A DNA stretch of 64,000 nucleotides from Persicaria tinctoria. Its lineage: Eukaryota > Streptophyta > Magnoliopsida > Caryophyllales > Polygonaceae. The stretch covers positions 54,352,318 to 54,416,317 of the forward strand of contig JBANSL010000004.1 of assembly GCA_037127255.1 (NCBI GenBank), in the 5' to 3' direction. Both the position numbers and the translations under genes were made by a program. Shown here one piece after another: positions 1 to 11,970 of this stretch. The notes below the pieces were generated by a model. It did no database searches. It saw only the letters and a list, made by a program, of their open reading frames with translations, and was not told where the DNA came from. Numbering within the stretch: the first letter of the stretch is position 1; every line of letters starts with the position of its first letter.

Positions 1-1777
1 GCATAGCTATGATCCAATCTGACTCTTGAAGGGCCTCATCTACCTTCTTTGGTTCAATAAGAGAAACAAACGCATGAAAGGCACAAAGATCTTTAAGTTT
101 AGAACGAGTTTGAACACTAGAAGTAGGGTCAGAAATGATATCCTTTAATGAGTGTGATGAGGAGTATTTGAATTTCCTTTTGCTAGTCTCAGCTCTTTGA
201 TTCGTCACACCAACATGATTGATTTGTGGTACATCTGACTCCGTGGTCCTGTTAGGTTCAGTTTCAGCAGTTTCTGACGTTTCAACACTGTTGGATTGGA
301 CACCAAGGGCTTTGGACGAATCTTCAACACCTTGGGCCAATTCTTCAGTGTTAAGAATCTGTTCCTGCATGTTCCTCTTCTCTGTGTTCTTGATAGCAGC
401 ATCATCACCTTCCTCGTTCTCTTCATGGATGTTAAGATCTATATCTGCAACACTTTCACTCAAAGTACTGTCATTGCATTCATAAAAAATAACATGTATA
501 CTTTCTTCAACTACCTGGGTCCTTTTATTGAAGATTCTATAAGCTTTGCTGCTTGTGGAGTAGCCAAGAAATATACCTTCATCACTACGCGCATCAAATT
601 TCCCAAGGTTATCTTTTCCATTGTTATGAACAAAACAAGTACAGCCAAAGGGTTTAAAATAAGATATAAGTGGTTTGCGGCATTTGAAAAGTTCATAAGG
701 AGTTTTCTTTAAGATGGAACGAATAAGACAACGATTCAAAATGTAGTTAGCGGTGTTAACAGCTTCAGCCCAATAGGTTTTAGGTAATGCATTTTCTAAA
801 AGCATAGTCCTGGCCATATCCTCTAAGGTGCGGTTCTTGCGTTCCACAACCCCGTTTTGTTGAGGTGTCCTAGGAGCAGAAAAGTTATGGGAGATGCCAT
901 ATTTAGCACAAAACAAATCAAACTGAAGTTGATCAAACTCCCTACCATGATCACTCCGAATTGACACTATGGGCTCGTTTCTTAAAGTTTGCAACTCCTT
1001 ACAAAGTTTTGAAAACTCAAATAAGGCCTCTGATTTTTCTTTTAAAAATGAAACTTAAGTATATCTAGAAAAATCATCAACAACAACTAGCATGTACTTT
1101 TTACCATTGGGAGATTTGACTCGCATAGGACCACATAAATCCATATGTAAAAGTTCAAGGGGTCTACAAGAACTTAAAACCTTTTTGGGTTTGAAAGAGC
1201 TACGTGTTTGTTTACCTCGTGTGCATGCATTGCACATATCAATAACTTTGAAGTCCATTTCAGGTAGCCCTCTTACAAGCCCTTTGGACACAAGCTTCTG
1301 TAGTGTATGTGGACTCACATGACCGAGTCTCCTATGCCAAAGCTTTGGATCGTCCGTCAAAGCCTTTAGACAGGTTAAGCTTCCTTGTGCCACTTGATCA
1401 GCGTTTACGGCGTATATGTTGTTGTAACGATATGCAGTCAATATAACTTCACCTGTATCTTCTCTGCACACTATACATCTTTTCTTGTTAAATCTGACAT
1501 TGTTACCACTATCACATAATTGAGAGACACTAAGCAGATTATACTTCAAACCATTAACAAGATAGACATCTTTAATACTATGGCTAGAATCGCTTCCAAC
1601 ACTACCAATACCAATGATGTCGCATTTTTCTCTGTCACCAAGAGTGATTGTTCCCGTGGATTGCTCCTTTAGATCATGAAAGAGAGAACTCTTCCCACTC
1701 ATATGCCTCGAGCATCCACTATCAATAATCCATTTGTGTTCTTTCACCTTGGTGATCTCCTGCAAGACAAACATCAA
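1..1777 (-). pseudogene. copia protease/integrase and start of reverse transcriptase (partial, broken)
   Basis: The minus-strand frame 1777-1055 begins in the aspartic protease region (WIIDSGCSRHMSG, active-site-like DSG). It continues into the GAG pre-integrase zinc-binding segment (LWHRRLGHVS, then CNACTRGKQ) and the integrase core (MDLCGPM, first catalytic Asp). A stop at about 1055 replaces the expected Trp after DDFSRYT. The frame then resumes through SIRSDHGREF (second Asp) and TPQQNGVVERKNRTL (catalytic Glu). A variable linker follows. Near position 1-50 the motif EPKKVDEALQESDW marks the start of copia reverse transcriptase. The protein is not functional as it stands. Confidence 0.92.
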
Positions 1778-2148
1778 CCTTTGTGGCTAGACCAATAACC
1801 AAATTTGGATCCATTGTTGGGGTAAACCATATTTGGTAAAATAGTGCCTTTTGGAACCCAAACTTGTGTTATCCGTTCTTTTCTCAAATGAACAGGAAAT
1901 GTATTGCGAATAATATATGGATCCTTTCTTCTATAGGGGCAGGTCTCTTTTACATGTCCCTTTCTAGCACAATGGTGACATATAGGAGAGGTTCTGCTTC
2001 CTTTTGCCTTTACAAAAGTGGTAATGTGTTGCTTCTTTAAAAACTTTGGATTGTAACCAATACCACTTTTGTTTAGAGAGCTTTGTTGCTCACCCAACAT
2101 CCTATCGAGAGTACCTTTGGACTTGGTAAAACTTATAAGAAGCTTCAA
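1774..2148 (-). pseudogene. copia gag-pol junction fragment with second zinc knuckle
   Basis: This 124-codon minus-strand frame contains CHHCARKGHVKETC, a CCHC zinc knuckle. It continues toward the protease frame downstream and overlaps the gag frame upstream in a different phase. I read it as part of the same polyprotein, separated by frameshifts near 2100-2148 and near 1775. It has no separate function. Confidence 0.8.
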
Positions 2149-3424
2149 GACTTTTGAACCTCATAGACAGATCCTCAATAGTTCTTTCCTGGTCCACAGT
2201 TCTCTTAATAAGAGTGTTCGTTTGGGCAATAAGCTTATCTTCATTGGCAATCATATTTGAAAGGAATTCTGATAGTACCTCTTTTGGACTTGCCATAAGT
2301 TCTCTTACAGTAGCTTCAAGCTTTTCATCATGGGATTTATCTTCTGAGGCCATAAGACAAATATTGGCCTTCTCATCATCGGAGTCAGAGTCGGAATCAC
2401 TCCAAGTTGCCACCATGGCTTTCTTCTTCCATTTGTCACCTTTCTTGGACTGGCTCTTTGTCTTTTGAGGGCAGTCCTTCACAAGATGATCTGTTTCACC
2501 ACATTCAAAATAAGACAAAGGTTTATTCTTCTTTTCATACTTGTTGTATTGAGGCTTACCTCGAAATTTGGAAGACTCTGATCCATCCTTGTTGTTGAAT
2601 TGCTTCTTCATTTTGAGAATTCGAGCAAGGCCTCTTGTGATAAGAGCAAAAGGATCATCCTCATCCTCATCCTCATCTTCGGAATCAGATCCATCTTTAG
2701 GCTCATCCTTCTTAGACTTGAGTGTCAGGTTCTTAGTGCTAGCTGGAAGTTCTCCATCGTCTTCATTAAGGATCATCTCATGCGTGATCAGCTTCCCAAG
2801 AAGGTCATCAAGGGGTAGAGTGGTTAGGTCCTGGGCTTCCTCTATAGCTGTTACTTTTGGACTCCATTTCTCCTTTGGAAGGCACCTCAGTATCTTCCTC
2901 ACTTTCTCAACGTTGGTAAAGCTCTTGCCGAGAGAGTCAAGGTTGTTGGTGATTTCTGTGAATCGTGTGAACATGGCCTTGATTGACTCATCAAACTTCA
3001 TCTTCAAGACCTCATACTTTCGAAGGAAGATGCTGATCTTGGTGTCTTTTACTTGGCTCGTTCCTTCATAGGTGACGACCAGTTTGTCCCAAATCTCTTT
3101 GGCTGACCTACAAGATGAAATACGGTTAAACTCATCAGTGCTAAGACCACAATAAAGTAAGTTAATAGCCCTGTAGTTTTTGGAGACGATTTCAAGATCT
3201 GCTTGGTTGTATTTGGACTCCTTCTTTGCAACTTTGGTATCGTTTGGTCCATCTTTCTCTGAAATCTTCGGACCATTCTCTATAATGTTCCAAAGCTCCA
3301 GATCTTGGTCTATGATGAACATTTTCATCAAGGATCTCCAGTGGACAAAGTTGTTTCCTACAAAGAGTGGCGGTCTGCTTGTGGACCTTCCTTGTGCAAA
3401 TCCTCCGCTTGCTTCACCATACAT
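2102..3424 (-). pseudogene. copia gag (UBN2-type capsid plus CCHC knuckle)
   Basis: A 440-codon minus-strand frame begins with an ATG at 3424, about 45 bp inside the primer-binding site. The N-terminal half has the plant copia gag (UBN2-type) pattern: NNFVHWRSLMKMFI, then AKEIWDKLVVTYEG, then LRCLPKEKW. Acidic and Asp/Ser-rich stretches follow. A CCHC zinc knuckle, CGETDHLVKDCP, lies near residue 310. The C-terminal part is Lys/Ser-rich and ends where the frame shifts into 1774-2148. The product would form the capsid-like particle and bind RNA. The gag frame looks intact, but the polyprotein downstream is broken. Confidence 0.9.
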
Positions 3425-3468
3425 GAGCGAAAACTCACAAGATTGTTAGATCAAAAACAGTGAGTAAA

Positions 3469-3480
3469 GCTCTGATACCA
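3469..3480 (-). other. Primer-binding site of the copia element (initiator tRNA-Met type)
   Basis: The minus strand reads TGGTATCAGAGC, the standard match to the 3' end of plant initiator tRNA-Met. It lies two bases inside the LTR end at 3483. Confidence 0.93.
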
Positions 3481-3482
3481 AT

Positions 3483-4413
3483 TGAAGGTTCGATAATGTA
3501 AAACAAAGTAATATAGAAATACTCTAGAAGGGGGGTTGAATAGAGTATGCCCGTTTTTCGCAGAAAGTCTCAAGACTTTTGGAGCTCGTATAAAACCCTT
3601 TGAGATTAAACCTGAATGATAAAGTTAGACAATCGAACCAAGTGCGGAAATAAGGTAAAGCAATAGATAAAGGACACGGGTAATTGTTTACGAGGTTCAG
3701 CACGAACTTGGCCTACGTCCCCGCTTAGGGTTCTTCCACAACCCTAGGATTCAACAGGGTTTAATTATTCACAAAGATTAGGATCCTAATAGCTCACCGA
3801 GAAGCCTCTCTCCTATACAATTGCAATCTAGTCAACTCACGTTCCCCTGGAGTCCTAGACCAATCTAGAAGAGCCCCACCTCTCTCAGCTATCTAGTACA
3901 ATCCTCTTACTCTCGAGAATCAATAGCCTAGTGCCCACTTCATGAGTTATAAACTCTTGAGTATAACACTCTCTTAGAATATATCCTATAAGCTCACTGT
4001 GTATCTCTCAAATGCTTTGAAACAAAATATAAGACTCTTAAGAACAAGCAGAGAGAACACGATGAAGAGAGATCGTAAACTTGAGGGCTGATTGTGCAAT
4101 GATCTTCGTGAATGTACTTTCATCCTCTCTCTCTTCTTCATATCCTTTATATAGTGAAGGTTATCGGCGCCACTTAAGGAAGGAATCTTCTCCAACGGCT
4201 TGGCTGATCATGGCTATCTTCGAGATCTTCTAAACTTGGAAACTTTGAAGCCATGATCTCCGATTATGTCCTTCTTAGCTTTTCGACTTTGGAAGGAGAT
4301 AATATTTGAAAAGCTTCCTGGAAAGTTAGTATAAAATATCTGGAAGCATATAATAATATATAATAATATTCGAGCATAATATAATAAAGAACAGGTTTTG
4401 TGTTTCATCAACA
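3483..4413 (-). repeat. 5' LTR of the copia element
   Basis: It runs on the minus strand from TGTTGATGAAAC (4413) to CGAACCTTCA (3483), with TG...CA ends and about 931 bp. A TATA box (minus-strand CTATATAAAGG) lies near 4145-4155. The distal boundary rests on the terminal motif only, because no second LTR copy is in the window. Confidence 0.8.
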
Positions 4414-4760
4414 CTGCTAAAGCTTCAAGACCTTTGACACAAACTGTCTGTCAAAGCCTTTGAAACTAATTCCGATTTTCATCAAAGGGAGTGGAGTTAT
4501 CACTTAGGTCTCCACTTTATCCATCGCGTTGCTATCTCCAATATGATGTATCAAGTTTAAAGGGATCCAACCTCTAGGAAGGTTTTCTGTACGCTACTTC
4601 GTGTTATGAACAATAAAAGATCCACCCTCTAATTTTATTTCAGAAATCACAAAAGACACAATAAGTAGTAAATGAGAATCATGGATCCCATTTTTCTTCA
4701 CTCACGAAAACATAATCTATGACCAGATTACAAACTCCGAAAACGTGACGTGGGGGAAGC

Positions 4761-5198
4761 TCAATTTGAATTGCATGATGAAGAAACCGAGTCAAAAGTA
4801 GCCTCATGGTCGTCCCCAATTTCGCGAAGCGAACAGACTTGGAAGGAGACATTGCCCCCATGAAAAAACATCATAGCACTTCCTATCCCAAGATGGTGAA
4901 GGATAAGAAACTCATCCCAACCACTGTCGATCTGAAAGAGACCGTTCTCACTCCAGGATACAGCCACTGGAAAGTCACGGACAAGATTTGATGAAAGAAA
5001 AGCCCATCGAGGCGGAGGTGGCCCGTATTCAGCTTCAAATTGAGGAGGCATAACCTGCACACGGTTAAAATTAAAACCCAATGAAGATAACCCAAGCTCT
5101 GTTGGATAGAAATGAAAGAAACTCATTAGCCGAGAAAGCTGCTCCACATTCTCGATCTTTTGAAAAAAGGCCCAAGGGTTGAAACTTCCTGATGACAT
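4761..5198 (-). CDS. B3-domain protein carried by element 1 (antisense)
   Basis: A 145-codon frame starts at an ATG at 5198. The first 24 codons (with the motif PWAFF) match the first exon of the B3 genes in element 2. The next 24 codons look like unspliced intron ending in CAG, after which PPQFEAEYG matches the start of exon 2 in those genes. The C-terminal part has the plant B3 fold signature: GWDEFLILHHLGIGSAMMFF, then an aromatic-rich end (FQVCSL). B3 domains bind DNA in the nucleus. The donor site is lost (no GT at the expected place), so the intron may be retained. A degenerate B3 is likely; whether it is expressed is unknown. Confidence 0.7.
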   Translation of the reverse strand: MSSGSFNPWAFFQKIENVEQLSRLMSFFHFYPTELGLSSLGFNFNRVQVMPPQFEAEYGPPPPRWAFLSSNLVRDFPVAVSWSENGLFQIDSGWDEFLILHHLGIGSAMMFFHGGNVSFQVCSLREIGDDHEATFDSVSSSCNSN

Positions 5199-5507
5199 AA
5201 CGCATGCGACTAAGGAGATGAGAAGATTGAGGCTTTAAAAAGGAAAAATCCACCTTGAAGCATAAAGACAAGTGGAAGAAGACTTCATATATTCGGATTA
5301 ACCCTTTCGACACTTGGAAAAGGTCAGGACTTGAACAGATAAATATTTACTGCGGGCAAAAATATATAGCGATACTAGACATTGTCCAAAGAGATCTCAA
5401 AACCAAATTCTCAAAATAAAACAAGTATCTCAATGGAACACCAAAAACAGGGAACCAAACACGAGTCCCCAGCTCCATAAAAGTTTCATCTGACCAGAAC
5501 CGAGAAA

Positions 5508-8195
5508 TCAAAGATTAATTGGTGGCAGCCGCTTTCTTAACTTCTTCCTCCGCGTCCTCAGCATCTTCTTCTTCAGAGTAGGAATCTTCCGCGACCATCT
5601 CTTCCTTTGAAAGCCCCAGTCGGCACTAGTCATGTTAGGTTCAAACTTCTCTAGGGGGACACCAGGATTAATAGCCGAACGCGCAACACTCTGGTTGATC
5701 CCCGCGACCATTCCCTTCCGGAAATAGATAAAACACTTATTTTTTAAAATACTGGTGCCTTTCGAAGTCTGGAGGCAAGCTTTGGCCACAGAAGACAGGA
5801 AATAGATGCCGACCTCAGTTTTTATCCACTCACGGGATAGATAAGCCAAACCCTCCGGACTCTGAAGCCATTGAAGGGCCACATCTTGATCTGGAAATGC
5901 CTTGATTATGTCAAGTTCTTGCTTGGTAATGGACACTTCCTCGCGAAGGATGGAGAGATCTTCTTCCAGCTTATCAATGTTGGCCTGCCTGGTTTGAAGA
6001 AGCTCCCGCGAGGTCCCTTCCGCTGCTTCTAACTCTTTGACGCGAGAAATAGAAGCATCCAGAGAAACTTTTAGATCATCATATTTCTTCTTAAAAATTG
6101 CCATGGCTTCCTTTTGAGCCTGCACTTCCTCATGAAGTTCTGCATACCTCTTTTTGAATTTCTCCACTGAGGCTGGGTCACCAACAGTGTTTCCCATGAT
6201 CCGAAGCTGATGAGCCAACCTCTTAATCTCCTCCTCCTTCTTTTTAAGACTTTCTTCTCCACACACCATGCGTTTCTCGACGTCCGGTTGAATTACCCTC
6301 AGCTATGATAGGAGAAAATAGAGAAGGAAAGTCGGAACTAAACCGCATCAAATTATTCCAAAAAGTAAGACAAAAGGCAACTAAGCAAAGTTAACCTACC
6401 CATTGGATAATACGATCAAGGTTAGTGGAAAAAGTGACGGCGTCCAATCGACTGATATATCCTTGCTCGGGAAGACAACGTTTCTTTGTTGGGAAAGCAA
6501 GACCTTGTAGATCAATCGAATCAAAGCCTGGAATGGGAAACTCGCGAAGAGTCGCTTCACCCTCTAGGTAAAGCCCCCTTTCGTCCGCGGCTGATGGCCC
6601 AACAACAATGCTAACCCTCCTTTTCTTCGATTTAGAAGTCTCAGGTGCGGACGAACGAATGCGTTTCTCCCGAGACACAGGAACCGATGAAGAAGTCACT
6701 ACAAGAGCACCAGTCTCTTCCGCGATGGTCATATCAACAATCGGCGCCATTTCCGGAGCCTGAGAAGGGGCGGGAGGATCACTGACCTCTAAACTTGTCT
6801 TTTTCTTCTTTTCGGATCTAGCTTTGTGTCATTTCAGAAGTGCGTCCAAATCCATTTTATCTGAACACGAAAACATTCAATGAAAAGTCAACCATCAAAA
6901 CAAGACACAACATGAAACGCAAATTTATACACCAAAAGAAACAGTAAAACAAGAAGAGCCACCTAGTCGCGGATGAGGCAAGCTCAAACCAGCCATCTCA
7001 AGACGAAACGCGGATAACATTTTATCCCATGGGAATCTAGGTGTATGAGAAAAAGATTTTTTGAACTCAGGAAGATTGGAAACATTTGGTTTTTTCATAG
7101 AACAGAAACGCCCCGGAACAGTTCGGCAACTAAAGCCTTTCCCAGATCTATCGCGAACCAAAAACCACTTATACTTCCAATTCGGCTTGCTAGACAACCT
7201 CTCCATGTATCCGCAACTCGAGTTGCACTGATAAAACCTTGAATCCTGTGTTCCCTTTTTCAAGGAAAAAATAATGAGCATCAACTTCAAAGAAGGAGCA
7301 ACACCAATCTCCTTACACCTCATAATAAAACTAGTAAAAAACATCTAACCATTGGGGACAATCTGAGCAGGGCTTAAGTTGTACTCATCCAAAAATCCTG
7401 AGAAAAAGGGGTGTAAAGGAAGCCGGAAGCCTTGGGATAAACTAGCCGCGTATACAACCAAACAATCTTCGTAAGCGTCCAAGCAACTTCCCCGCGGGCC
7501 ATGGGAAGACTTGTGAAATAGCATCAAGATCTTCCAATTTCAACAGGGTAGTACAACCCCTCAACTCCCCCACGGGAGATCTCCACGGATGAATCCTATC
7601 AGTTACGACTGGTGGACGGTCGGATGGAGGCGGAAGAGGTTTGAAATCTCCCAAGAAGAGGCAAGTGTCCAAATCCCCTAAGTTATACACTGGAGTGTCT
7701 AAATCAGTTAAATTCTCTTTAGAGCGAATCTTCTTCGGATTTTCCGCTAAGCCAATTGGGGGAGCCTCATAAGGAATCCAAACATCCTCGGCCTCTTGAT
7801 CCGCGGAATGAGAAATGGAAGAAGGACCCGCGTCCACCGAAGAACTAGCACCTGACCCATCCAAATCCCTCGAATTTTCGTCTCCCGCGCATCCCTTCGA
7901 AGAAGAAGAAACTGTGTAAGGAAAAGAATAGTAATCAGGGTCAGTACGCTTCCGGTGCCTTCTCACCTTAATAGGACTACCCGTAGGACCAACTCAATTT
8001 GGAGTCGACGCGGATGTGGAAGAAGACGACTCTGATGAGGAACCACCAGAGCTAGAAGAGGAACTCTCAGAAGAAGAAGAGAGGGTCTCTTGAGTTGGAC
8101 GCGCTCGAGAAGATGAAGCGACACCACCTTTCCACCGTTCACCTCTCTCGAAATCTTACAAAGGGTCGTGCTCCCCACTGAGACTAGCCATTTCT
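5508..8195 (-). pseudogene. aORF of element 1: putative gypsy-type transposon domain plus coiled coil (broken)
   Basis: The parts, from 8195 down, are: a short ATG frame that shifts early; a Ser-rich segment; the frame 7966-7442; the segment 7527-6925 with GFRLPLHPFFSGF and SPAQIVPNG; an exon 6855-6391 starting MDLDALLK; and a long coiled-coil exon ending at 5508. The region around FRLPLHP matches the plant 'putative gypsy type transposon' family (PF04195 as I recall it). Defects are a frameshift near 8150, a stop at 7342-7344 where element 2 has Trp, a frameshift near 7500, and a TGA after DALLK. The order and exon layout match 15260-17898. The function of the family is not known to me. Confidence 0.85.
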
Positions 8196-8692
8196 AAAGA
8201 AGCTAGAAGAAAATCGTATGCAGATTCACTTACACAAAGAAAAACCTCATCCAAAAACACATTCAGAGATGAACTCACACCCTAACTTTCGATCTATCCA
8301 TAAAAAAAAATAAGAAAACTAACAAAGAAAAACCAAGAACAGTTTAAAACAAGGAAAAATACCTTGAGGATCTGAAGAAATCCGTCGGAAACATCAAGCG
8401 AACAACCGGAAACCTAAAAGACCGCCGCTAGAAAACCAAGAGACGGATAAGAACAGGAATCTTTGGGAAAGCAAAAGAAGACAAGTGTGAGATAAAAAGA
8501 AACGGAACGGGGTAACTTATAGGAAATTACCGTCGTTTAAACTTCCAGACCTAAATGGGCCCTAATTGGGCCAATACTCGACCAGAAGAAGCCCATCATC
8601 ATTAAACCGGAATAGAAGCAGCAGCAAAACTACCAATGTTTTTTCTTAAAATACTTGATCGATCCGCGTCAATCCCCAAGTGGGATCAACCC

Positions 8693-8706
8693 GGACCGAG
8701 GAGCTG
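8693..8706 (+). other. Polypurine-like tract before the 3' LTR of element 1
   Basis: GGACCGAGGAGCTG lies directly before TGACTAAACC. Element 2 has almost the same purine-rich CCGAGGAGCTG just before its own 3' LTR start (TGATGAC) on the minus strand. The shared position and sequence support both as plus-strand priming tracts. Confidence 0.6.
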
Positions 8707-9740
8707 TGACTAAACCAAACAATAAAAACATCTGTAAAAACATAAAGGTAAAATAAAACACAACCAGTTGGCAAAAAGACCGTCCGCGGATAGAAATCCA
8801 ACAGGAAAAACGGCAAGCTCACTTAAACAGAATCATCCGCGGATGGAAAACAGGGGCACGTGGCGATCATGCCCAGCCCCCACGAGTAGAACACGTGTTA
8901 AATGGCAAACCACACGTGGCATCACTAGCATGTCATTTGGAAACCACTCTGCACCTATAAAAGGAAGAAATAACATAAATCAAAGGGACTTTTTGGGAGT
9001 GAAGGGAGGAGAGAAAAAGGAGATGAAAGGAGCGGATCAAAATCAAATGAGCCTGAAAAAGAAGAGTGAAATTGAGAGAACCGAGAGAAGAAGTCGAGTG
9101 CACCACCAAAAACTTCTTTTCAGGAAGATCGAAGCCTTTTTCACTAGATTGCTCCGCGGATATAGACCTTTTTTCACCTTTTCTAAGACTTTCCACTGAA
9201 ATTGAGAGTCTGTTGTTATTGGTCCTCACGATAATCAACGACGACAGGTAAACAATCTGATTCCCGAATTGTCCAAGGAAAACTCGATAAGGGAATTGCA
9301 CATCAGTATTCATCAGTAGATTATTCCCGCGGCACAGGTTAGGCCGCGTTGATTATTTCGACGCGGGTCAGGTAAGCCCGTTGGGAATATTAAGGGTCCC
9401 ACTAGGTAAATTCCCGGGTCCCACTAAAAATGGAGGCCTTGAGAATTCGAGCGTTTTCAGTTTTGTTTGAAGGTATAAATTCCTAAAATTTATTGTATTA
9501 AAGTTTATTATTTCCACTGTAACTCTTTTAACGATATTTTTGCTGCTATTATTTAAACTAATTAAATATTAAGATTGGACCCGTTACTTTGGGTTACTTT
9601 ATTTTAGATGATTGATTTTTATTTAAGTCTTCCGCTAATTTCATATATATTATAATTTACTTTATATCATCTTATTTATGAGAGCATGGTTGCATGTCCC
9701 TATAAGCCTAAGGCGGTTACAAGGACATTAAAGTCCGAGT
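8707..9740 (+). repeat. Probable 3' LTR of element 1
   Basis: It starts with TGACTAAACC after the purine tract. A TATA box, CCTATAAAAGG, lies near 8956 on the + strand, in the same position class as the LTR TATA of element 2. The distal end is not defined. The sequence runs into the LINE remnant at about 9745. Part of 9200-9740 may not belong to the LTR. The 8196-8692 stretch upstream looks like untranslated sequence of the antisense aORF. Confidence 0.5.
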
Positions 9741-9772
9741 AATTGTTGGCGCTGCAACATCTCTTCAATGTT

Positions 9773-10522
9773 CTAAGAAGGAGTATTACATTGATCTCTA
9801 CCCTCAAGGGCTTCAATCTTGTCTCGAGCTCCAATGATGCCTTTGATCAACGGAGAGTCACGCCTATGAGTTGTCCAGTCCATAGCATCGGTCACCTCTA
9901 AGTAACGATGATGTACCCATCGAACCCTCATACTATCTCGGAGGGAAGCAATCTGATCCACAAGCGGTTGATAATGCATAACCCGGAGACCATGCGGACT
10001 AACCGGGATACCCAAGTATCGAAACGGAAATGACCCTTCTCTAAAGCCGGTGATTGCTAATAGTGAAGCCCTTTTCGAATCCAGGATCGAGGCAAGGAAG
10101 GCTGACGACTTAGCCAAGTTAACCTTTAGACCCGAGATCTCCTCAAAAGACGCCAAGCAACCCATAAGAATCTGATATGAAGCGTCGTCCCCTCGGCAAA
10201 ACGTAACAACATCATCGGCAAATATGAGATGAGAAAGCCGCATTTTTTCACAATTCTGGTGAAACCGGAATTCAGTCCGAGCAATCTCCTTCTTGATCTT
10301 TCTAGACAAGAAATCCACGCAAATGATGAATAATAAGGGAGAAAGAGGATCACCTTTGCGTAAACCCTGTTTTCCCCGAAAGAATCCATACATGCCCTGA
10401 TTGATCTTGATCGAATAGGAAGCGGTAGTGACACATTCCAACACCCAAGAAATAAACTTGGAAGGCAACCTGATCTCCTTCATAGCAAACTCAAGGAAAC
10501 TCCAAGAGATATCTGCTTCCAT
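9773..10522 (-). pseudogene. LINE reverse transcriptase domain (inverted fragment)
   Basis: This 249-codon frame is a non-LTR reverse transcriptase fragment. Recognisable blocks are ISWSFLEFAMKEIRLP, GLRKGDPLSPLLFIICVDFL, FADDVVTF (catalytic FADD), GLKVNLAKS and FRYLGIPVS. The N-terminal endonuclease and fingers region are missing. The last 50 residues (from about LRDSMRVRW) do not look like the canonical continuation. Upstream, the homology stops at about 10515, where + strand sequence of the same element begins. Confidence 0.9.
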
Positions 10523-11870
10523 CTTTGATTACAAGAAAGGTGGGGATATGTCCTCGCAATGGGCGAAACTAATCTCTTTAATTGACAAATTTAAGGTCGG
10601 TCTTATCCGGTCAGTTTGAAATGGAAAATCTATCAAATTTTGGACAGATAATTGGATTACCACTTCTGCCCTGCAGTCTCGGGAAGACTGCCCCCGAAAC
10701 ATTAATGCAGATGAAAAGGTTAGCGACTACATTTTGGATGGTAGATGGTGGTCGGAGAAACTTCATTCTGTGTTACCCACAAACATTGTCAAATAAATAA
10801 TGGACATCTCGCTGCCCATATCCTCCTTTGAGGATCGCCTATATTGGTGCCCGATAAGGCTGGGTGGTTCACAACTTCGAGTGCTTACAAGCTTATCACT
10901 TTGCAATCATCCGACGTAGCTAACATTAATGCCTAGATTTGGAAAATTATCGTTCCGCCAAAAATAAAAAACTTTTTATGGAAAATTTGGTAGGATGGTC
11001 TCCGGACTACTTCTAGGCTTGCTTCAAGGGGTGCTTCTGTGCACTCCACTTGCAGCCTATGTAATAGTGCGGCCGAGGACGAAGTCCACATCCTACTCGA
11101 ATGTTCTTTTGCTCGTTCTTTTCACCAGTAACCTGATAGGTTTTACCTCGACTCTGGATAACATGGTCTATCAAAGTCGGGACATAAAACCTCTTATCTC
11201 CTTCTTAGGATGCAATCTTAGTACTGAGGCTAAAGTGGAGCTTGCCTTCGTTTGGTGGAATATTTGGTACACTCGGAACCAACTCGTTTTTAGGCAGATT
11301 CCTATCCCATAAGGGGCTACCACACTTCACTTCATAAAAACTCAAATTCACGAGTGGAAAAAAAGGGACAAACTAGATTATGCTCTAGATACAGATCTCA
11401 CATCGCCTTCTAGAGCAAATAGGCACCAAGTCAAAAGGAAAAGGGATAAGTATACTAAATGGCGTAAACCTCTAATTGGAATCTTCAAGCTGAATTTTGA
11501 TGGTTCTTCGCTAACTAATAAGGACAGTACGGCGGATGCAGTTATTCGGGACTGGGAAGGCCAACCGATCAACATAAGCTTTCAAAAACTTGGTTTTCAA
11601 AGTCCACTCAAAGTCGAAGCGCTTGCTTTAAAACTAGGTATCCGACGAGCCATTCAACTTCGTATTGAGAAAATCCACATCGAGGGTGACTCCTCCATAA
11701 TCATTAATCATCTAAATAAGCACACTACATGCCCATGGGAAATTGAGCTCCTACTATCAGATGTAAAACTGTTATTATCGTCTACGAAAGAAGTATTTTT
11801 TTTTCATGTTCTTCGTTTGAGCAATAGAGTGGCAGATAAGGTTGCGTACCTTTTCCACTTTACCTAGGGT
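10523..11870 (+). pseudogene. LINE C-terminal region: zf-RVT and RNase H (broken)
   Basis: Read across several frames, the + strand gives NGKSIKFWTDNWI near 10620. Near 10935 it gives IWKIIVPPKIKNFLWK (zf-RVT start). Near 11055-11110 it gives CSLCNSAAEDEVHILLECSF. From about 11490 to 11860 it gives a plant RNase H: FKLNFDGSS (Asp), VEALALKLGIRRAI (Glu), IHIEGDSSIIINHL (Asp) and a final SNRVADKVAYLF. Internal stops and frameshifts show that it is dead. It is the 3' part of the element whose RT lies inverted at 9773-10522. Confidence 0.85.
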
Positions 11871-11954
11871 GCCGATATTTACAACAATTCAGGTCTTCTT
11901 GACCTCATCCGCAAGGATGCTGTCGAGTAGAGCATGCTCACCCGAATTCTTTCC

Positions 11955-11970
11955 TAATAATAATAATAAA
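11955..11970 (+). repeat. (TAA)n-rich 3' tail of the LINE
   Basis: TAATAATAATAATAAAAA follows the RNase H region after about 90 bp, as expected for the 3' end of a LINE. 11971-12071 is AT-rich with no recognised feature. Confidence 0.55.

Larger units (their letters stand above)
1..4413 (-). mobile_element. Ty1/copia LTR retrotransposon, 5' part, decayed, cut by window start
   Basis: Read on the minus strand the order is LTR (4413-3483), primer-binding site, gag, protease, integrase and the first codons of reverse transcriptase. Integrase before reverse transcriptase is the Ty1/copia order. The rest of pol and the 3' LTR lie outside the window. Frameshifts near 2100-2150 and 1775, and a stop at about 1055, break the polyprotein. 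The upstream end reads TGTTGATGAAAC, a normal TG start. The second LTR is not visible, so neither its age nor its target duplication can be judged. Confidence 0.93.
4414..9740 (+). mobile_element. Element 1: 3' part of a Tat-like Ty3/gypsy retrotransposon with antisense genes
   Basis: This stretch parallels the 3' half of element 2 (13906-44934) in reverse orientation. It holds an antisense B3 gene, an antisense aORF, a purine-rich tract and an LTR with its own TATA box on the + strand. No gag-pol of this element is in the window. 4414-4760 has no recognisable gene, and the copia element above is inserted in or beside it. The orientation is inferred from the LTR TATA and from the polypurine tract preceding the LTR. 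Confidence 0.7.

Noticed and set aside
3469..3480. tRNA gene fragments at PBS sites
   Set aside because: Only 12-18 bp match the tRNA 3' ends, at the standard position next to LTRs; no tRNA fold. I found no tRNA or rRNA gene in the window.
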